Of a stretch of DNA of 64,000 nt, positions 60,405 to 64,000 are shown piece by piece. The stretch lies in NCBI RefSeq assembly GCF_900101395.1, contig NZ_FMZO01000016.1:55992-119991 (forward strand), written 5' to 3'. Position 1 is the stretch's first letter, and the number at the start of each line of letters is the position of its first letter. This DNA comes from Niabella drilacis. Its GTDB lineage: Bacteria; Bacteroidota; Bacteroidia; Chitinophagales; Chitinophagaceae. The position numbers and the translations under genes are program-made. The notes under the pieces were generated by a model. It saw only the letters and a list, made by a program, of their open reading frames with translations, searched no databases and had not been told where the DNA came from.

Positions 60405-62207
60405 ATGGTTATGAGAAAAGCGACGGTCTGCATTTTATATCTTATTTTCTTACCGGTATCATTTTTAACCACGGTCCTCCATGCCGAGAATCCGGACATC
60501 AATGGAATTATTTATGTAAAACAGGGAGGAACGGGTAGCGGCAATAGCTGGGGTAACGCTACCGGCGACCTGCAGGCGGCTATTAATGCCGTTGGTGTTA
60601 CGCAAGTATGGGTGGCGGCAGGGACTTACAAGCCGAATACAAGCGGAAATTCTTTTTCCATGAAGAATGGTATTGCCATATTGGGCGGCTTTTCCGGTGA
60701 CGGTACAGGGAATTTGCAGAATAGAAACTGGGTGACCAATGAAACCATCTTACAGGGTAATGGCGATAGGGTACTTTCTAACACGGGATTGAGTGCTACT
60801 GCTATCTTAGACGGGTTTATCATTACCGGGGGCAGTACTGTCTTTGGTGCTGGCGTGGGGATGCTCAACGATGCATCTTCTCCCACCCTTGGTAATTTGA
60901 AGATAACAGGAAATTCCACAACTAATAGTAATGGCGGAGGGATGTACAATGCTAATTTTTCTTCTCCCGTCCTTACCAATGTGCAGATAACGGACAATAA
61001 GGCTACTGCTGGTGGCGGGATGTACAATACCAATTTTTCTTCTCCCACCCTTACCAATGTGCAGATAACAAACAATACAGCTTCGGGGACTGATGGCGGC
61101 GGGATATTCAATAGTATTGGCGCTTCTCTCACCCTTACCAATGTGCAGGTAACCGGTAATACGGCTTACCGTTACGGTGGCGGAATATACAATGATCGTT
61201 ATGCGCCCACCCTTACCAATGTGCAGATATCCGGCAATACGGCTGATGCTGGCGGTGGAATTTATAATAATTTTATGCTCACCCTTACCAATGTAGAGGT
61301 AACCGGAAATAATGCAACAGGCATTGAAAAAAAAGGAGGAGGGATATACAATGCGGCGGCCGTTTCGACCCCCAATAGCTTGCTTACAAATGTAACCCTG
61401 GCTAACAATGGCATTATGGGAATTTATGCGAATAGCGGTTACTTATCATTAAACAATAGTATTATTTGGGATATTATTAATTGGGATGTTAATGGCAATG
61501 ACTATACAACGAACCATTGCCTGGTAAAAGGCAGCAACAGCACTGCCAATGGAAATGTAGATGCCACCGGTCTTACCGATGCCGCTATTTTTACAAACCC
61601 ATCTGCCGGCGATTACACACTTACAATCGGAAGCCCTGCCATTAATAAAGGCAGCAACGGCTTATTTCCGGATCTAACAGCCAATATCAAAGACCTGGCC
61701 GGCAGCCCGCGGCTTTTTGCTTCAACGATTGATATGGGCGCGTATGAATACCAGGGCATCGATGCCTTGCCGGTTACATTTGGCAGCCTCAGCGCCGTTA
61801 TTAAAAACGGGCAGCTCCGGGTAAACTGGACTACTGAAACCGAAACCAGCAACGATCATTTTCTAATACAGGGATCTGCTGACGGCATTCATTTCACCAC
61901 CATTCAAACCGTACAGAGTAAAGCCGCCAGTGGCAATAGCAGCGCGGCTTTGGAGTACAGCACGGCGATCCCGCTTGCGGGGCTAAGCCTGGGCATAGGA
62001 TTCCTGGCATTGGGTATGATGGCTGGAAGCAGGCATAAATATGCCCTTGTCATTATGGCAATACTGCTTGGCATCCTGGCTTTCTCGTGTAGTAAAAAGG
62101 ACATCTTTAAAAGTATAGAAGAGGGGAAGCTGTTTGTCCGCATTGTGCAGGTGGATAAGGATGGGAAGGAGCGTGTGTCGAAAGTGGTGCAGGCGGTGAG
62201 GGAGTAG
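60405..62207 (+). CDS. Exported parallel beta-helix (polymorphic outer-membrane-type) protein with TM-TM-DKDG tail
   Basis: 600 residues; the second ATG two codons in is also possible. A signal peptide (about 1-27) leads to a choice-of-anchor region (IIYVKQGGTGSGNSWGNATGDLQAAI) typical of right-handed beta-helix proteins. The repeat region (about 160-320) has LTNVQITGN-type units of 24-28 residues, mostly GGGxxN. An FN3-like module (NGQLRVNWTTETETSNDHF) follows at about 465. Two membrane segments (about 525-542 and 546-562), a Cys (FSCSKKD) and the end VRIVQVDKDGKERVSKVVQ complete it. It is probably surface-exposed; function unknown. Confidence 0.75.
   Translation: MVMRKATVCILYLIFLPVSFLTTVLHAENPDINGIIYVKQGGTGSGNSWGNATGDLQAAINAVGVTQVWVAAGTYKPNTSGNSFSMKNGIAILGGFSGDGTGNLQNRNWVTNETILQGNGDRVLSNTGLSATAILDGFIITGGSTVFGAGVGMLNDASSPTLGNLKITGNSTTNSNGGGMYNANFSSPVLTNVQITDNKATAGGGMYNTNFSSPTLTNVQITNNTASGTDGGGIFNSIGASLTLTNVQVTGNTAYRYGGGIYNDRYAPTLTNVQISGNTADAGGGIYNNFMLTLTNVEVTGNNATGIEKKGGGIYNAAAVSTPNSLLTNVTLANNGIMGIYANSGYLSLNNSIIWDIINWDVNGNDYTTNHCLVKGSNSTANGNVDATGLTDAAIFTNPSAGDYTLTIGSPAINKGSNGLFPDLTANIKDLAGSPRLFASTIDMGAYEYQGIDALPVTFGSLSAVIKNGQLRVNWTTETETSNDHFLIQGSADGIHFTTIQTVQSKAASGNSSAALEYSTAIPLAGLSLGIGFLALGMMAGSRHKYALVIMAILLGILAFSCSKKDIFKSIEEGKLFVRIVQVDKDGKERVSKVVQAVRE
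60894..61303 (+). repeat. Nearly identical 72-84-bp coding repeats
   Basis: The unit core CTTACCAATGTGCAGATAAC recurs at 60972, 61050, 61134, 61212 and 61284, with a more diverged copy near 60894. Spacings are 78, 84, 78 and 72 bp, all multiples of 3. The near identity at DNA level suggests recent expansion of the beta-helix. Confidence 0.85.
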
Positions 62208-62244
62208 TCAGTGGCTTGGGGTAAAGGTATAAACTAAATTACAG

Positions 62245-62278
62245 AAAAAAGCCAATGCGCACAGCTCACAGCATTGGC
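62245..62278 (-). terminator. Terminator of the membrane-protein gene at 62.3 kb
   Basis: On the minus strand GCCAATGC and GCATTGGC form a perfect 8-bp stem with a 12-nt loop and are followed by TTTTTT. It lies 38 bp past the stop of the gene and at the border with the AT-richer segment. Confidence 0.8.
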
Positions 62279-62316
62279 GGTAAGCACAAACGTCCGCTCT
62301 TTTGCCAAACTACTTA

Positions 62317-62916
62317 TTAGCTGTAGTTGTTTTTTAAATATTGTTGAATTTGGATAATTGATAAAAATACGGTTAGCCATAATGCAATTGCACATACTAT
62401 TGCTTGAAGTATTTGTAAATAGTAGTTGTTGCTTGAGGTATTAAGTAACAAAAAAAGGATACCCGTCAAAATCATAATTATTGAACAAATATAATATTGC
62501 TTGATTTTCAAAAATATTGCCATCGGAATAAAATGTACTCCAACCACAATCGCTATCGTAAATATCGACATTTCTGGATGATGATATTTATTCACGATAT
62601 AAAAGACAAAATTCAATAGTAAAATTTCAACAATAAAATTAACAAGGAATATAGTGCTTTTTTTCTTGTTATTTGAACGTTGGTCTTTTGTTGGTTCGCT
62701 AAAATTTAGGTTCTTTCTTCGGATTTTACTAATCTTTAGTATGGCAACTAAACTAATAACAACTCCTGTTATGATTAATACAAAACGAAACGGACTATTA
62801 ATCAAAGAAGAACTATATAACAGCCACATAAGACCGATTACAGTTCCAATGAACAAGCCCGAAGTTCTTTTTCTTAAAAACAATTTTATACCTAATTCTT
62901 CTATTATATCAACCAT
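62317..62916 (-). CDS. Integral membrane protein, function unknown
   Basis: 199 residues from MVDIIEELGIKLFLRKR; the frame extends further without a better start. Six hydrophobic segments are seen (about 23-41, 46-62, 88-108, 114-130, 140-158, 166-188). Base composition is clearly more AT-rich than in the window's core genes, which suggests transfer. I do not recognise the family. A good terminator follows. A repeat shared with the next gene's upstream region lies just before the start. Possibly part of an accessory gene pair or cassette. Confidence 0.5.
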   Translation of the reverse strand: MVDIIEELGIKLFLRKRTSGLFIGTVIGLMWLLYSSSLINSPFRFVLIITGVVISLVAILKISKIRRKNLNFSEPTKDQRSNNKKKSTIFLVNFIVEILLLNFVFYIVNKYHHPEMSIFTIAIVVGVHFIPMAIFLKIKQYYICSIIMILTGILFLLLNTSSNNYYLQILQAIVCAIALWLTVFLSIIQIQQYLKNNYS

Positions 62917-62934
62917 TTCAATACAATTACAGCT

Positions 62935-62961
62935 AACGGTGACGGCTTGGCGATGTGGCGG
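62935..62961. repeat. Cassette-like repeat, copy 1
   Basis: AACGGTGACGGCTTGGCGATG followed by TGGCGG. The pattern AACGGnnACGnnTTGGCGATG recurs at 63692. It lies just upstream of the membrane-protein gene (minus strand). Confidence 0.65.
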
Positions 62962-63145
62962 TATTTGAAAATCGTCAGATGACAACCGAAGCCAAATAAA
63001 GTTACAAAAGTTGAAAATATATTCTGTTGCTCATCTGTGTTCGGTCAGCCGGATATGTAGCTGATAGTAGTACTACCAATGAGAATTTATTTGTCGCCCC
63101 CTGCTGACGCAAAACTGCCTGTTGTAGGTAGCCCTTCATCGTCTG

Positions 63146-63661
63146 TCAAAATGAGCTACGATTTTGCTTTATGTACTCAATGTTAAGGTCGTTTAAATTA
63201 TCCTCATACTTATAAAATGCTTGGTCAAGTTGCTCCCACACCTCGTTTGCCTTTTCCTCAATTTGTTCTAATATTTCTTGCCGTTCAGCTCTGTCCCTGG
63301 GAACTATGGAATTGGGAAACTGGTCAATGGCTTGTTTCAAAATGTCTGCGGTCTTGTTACCACCAATTGTCTGCAATGATGCTAATGTCTCATGTGCAAA
63401 GTCGCCACTTGAGTTATAAAAGTATTGGTTGAAGCCACCATTGTTGATTTCCCTTTCGATGTTTTGGTTGAAATAGAAAATTCTTTGTGGCTCTGTCAAG
63501 CGGTCTAAAGTGCCGCCCCATGAACAAAGGCGACAAACATAATTGTCAATCTCAATGATTGCATTGTTTGCGTCTTGCGAAGAAAGTAAAGCCTCTATAT
63601 CAGGTCTTTTGTCGCCCTGATTATTGTTGTCCCCTCTAAAGAGTTTTTTTAAGAAGCCCAT
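63146..63661 (-). CDS. DUF4375 domain-containing protein
   Basis: 171 residues, soluble. The DUF4375 signature is seen: RIFYFNQNIEREINNGGFNQYFYNSSGDFAHETLASL (about 60-97). A long C-terminal helical region (about 108-170) ends YIKQNRSSF. DUF4375 proteins are small, of unknown function, and are often found in variable regions beside immunity-like or cassette genes. The gene is AT-rich like its neighbour. It is flanked by related short sequences: TTGTAGGTA (63123-63131) and TACCTACAA (63685-63693), inverted to each other. Confidence 0.82.
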   Translation of the reverse strand: MGFLKKLFRGDNNNQGDKRPDIEALLSSQDANNAIIEIDNYVCRLCSWGGTLDRLTEPQRIFYFNQNIEREINNGGFNQYFYNSSGDFAHETLASLQTIGGNKTADILKQAIDQFPNSIVPRDRAERQEILEQIEEKANEVWEQLDQAFYKYEDNLNDLNIEYIKQNRSSF

Positions 63662-64000
63662 ATAATAGTTAGGTTCGTTAGGGTTACCTACAACGGATAC
63701 GTATTGGCGATGGGCGGAAAATAGAAATTCAAATGTTCAGCCTTTGCACACCGCAAGCCGAAGCCGTTTTTGTTGGCTAATTTACGTTTTTCTGCCAAGA
63801 AAAACGGCGAAGGCGATGATAGTAGTACAAAAGTTGAGAACTTAACTGTCAGCCCACCTTTCATAAATACCTATGTTAGCGGTAGTCTTTATTTCATTTC
63901 GTAGATAGAAATAGAAGGAGAAAAATCACTACAAGTCACGCAAAAATGTAAGTACCCCCTTTTTCAGACAGCTATAAGTTGAGTATTTTTCTGCATTGAC
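63662..64000. other. Non-coding AT-rich edge with cassette-like repeat
   Basis: No convincing reading frame. It holds the second copy of the AACGGnnACGnnTTGGCGATG repeat (63692-63717) and the inverted partner of TTGTAGGTA. A stretch near 63871 (TGTTAGCGGTAG) is loosely similar to the AACGG side. Otherwise nothing stands out up to the window end. Confidence 0.55.
63692..63717. repeat. Cassette-like repeat, copy 2
   Basis: AACGGATACGTATTGGCGATG followed by GGCGG. It matches copy 1 at 62935 in 21 of its positions apart from one indel and lies just upstream of the DUF4375 gene on the minus strand. Confidence 0.65.

Noticed and set aside
60894..61303. CRISPR array
   Set aside because: Repeats are regular but lie in frame within one coding region, and the spacers are also related to each other.

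Overview
The window is a 64 kb stretch of a Bacteroidota chromosome, most likely from the family Chitinophagaceae (a Niabella-like organism; this is inferred from protein style, not from a 16S gene). The signs are outer-membrane beta-barrel proteins, DUF3108, DUF5777, DUF3857 and DUF4386 proteins, LytS/LytTR and PhoB-like two-component pairs, ORF6N and Rpn-type genes, and promoters with the Bacteroidota -7 box TAnnTTTG in place of sigma70 boxes. Most of the window is ordinary core and metabolic sequence. I see no rRNA, no clear tRNA, no CRISPR array and no complete insertion sequence.

Layout. 0-6.8 kb: end of an MBL-fold hydrolase, DUF3108 protein, flippase-like membrane protein, ruvC, a LytS/LytTR pair, an HMA-like small protein and a DinB protein. 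7-14.6 kb: tryptophanase, a HIT protein, greA, a 2-hydroxyacid dehydrogenase, rsmA, a CDGSH protein, a TonB-type protein and a HAD phosphatase. 14.6-17.3 kb: F1Fo ATP synthase genes atpB-E-F-H, closed by a terminator without atpA/atpG. 17.3-17.7 kb: a small gene plus the decayed remnant of a nucleotidyltransferase. 17.9-22.9 kb: an ECF sigma factor operon with a TM/beta-barrel protein, cytochrome c, OB-fold protein, YceI, DUF5777 and a secreted-repeat lipoprotein. 23-25.7 kb: ABC exporter and ROK kinase. 25.8-30.4 kb: tandem large exported paralogues with a possible caspase-like His/Cys dyad. 30.6-32.4 kb: two-component system. 32.4-33.5 kb: an Rpn nuclease gene split by a MITE. 33.5-36.1 kb: ketosynthase, ACP and pheS. 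36.4-37.8 kb: ORF6N gene, a structured non-coding RNA with its own promoter and terminator, and an Lrp regulator. 37.9-45.7 kb: ABC permease, glycosyltransferase, DUF4386 protein, cytochrome c, AraC regulator, cupin, hydrolase, lipoprotein. 45.8-56.5 kb: MarR regulator with acyl-CoA dehydrogenase, two DUF3857 proteins, uxuA, tsaC-like gene, methyltransferase, korB. 56.6-62.2 kb: cytochrome c, two exported proteins sharing an unusual C-terminal tail, DUF1080 lipoprotein, AraC-type membrane regulator. 62.2-64 kb: an AT-richer accessory segment with a membrane protein, a DUF4375 protein and cassette-like repeats.

Functional picture. Regulation dominates: two two-component systems, an ECF sigma factor, MarR, Lrp and two AraC regulators. 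Several genes have the -7 box exactly 4 nt before ATG, which predicts leaderless mRNAs. The most interesting items are the 37 kb RNA, the tandem caspase-like proteins, the MITE-split rpn gene, the shared C-terminal tail of the 57 and 60 kb proteins, and the terminator-like hairpin in the greA leader.
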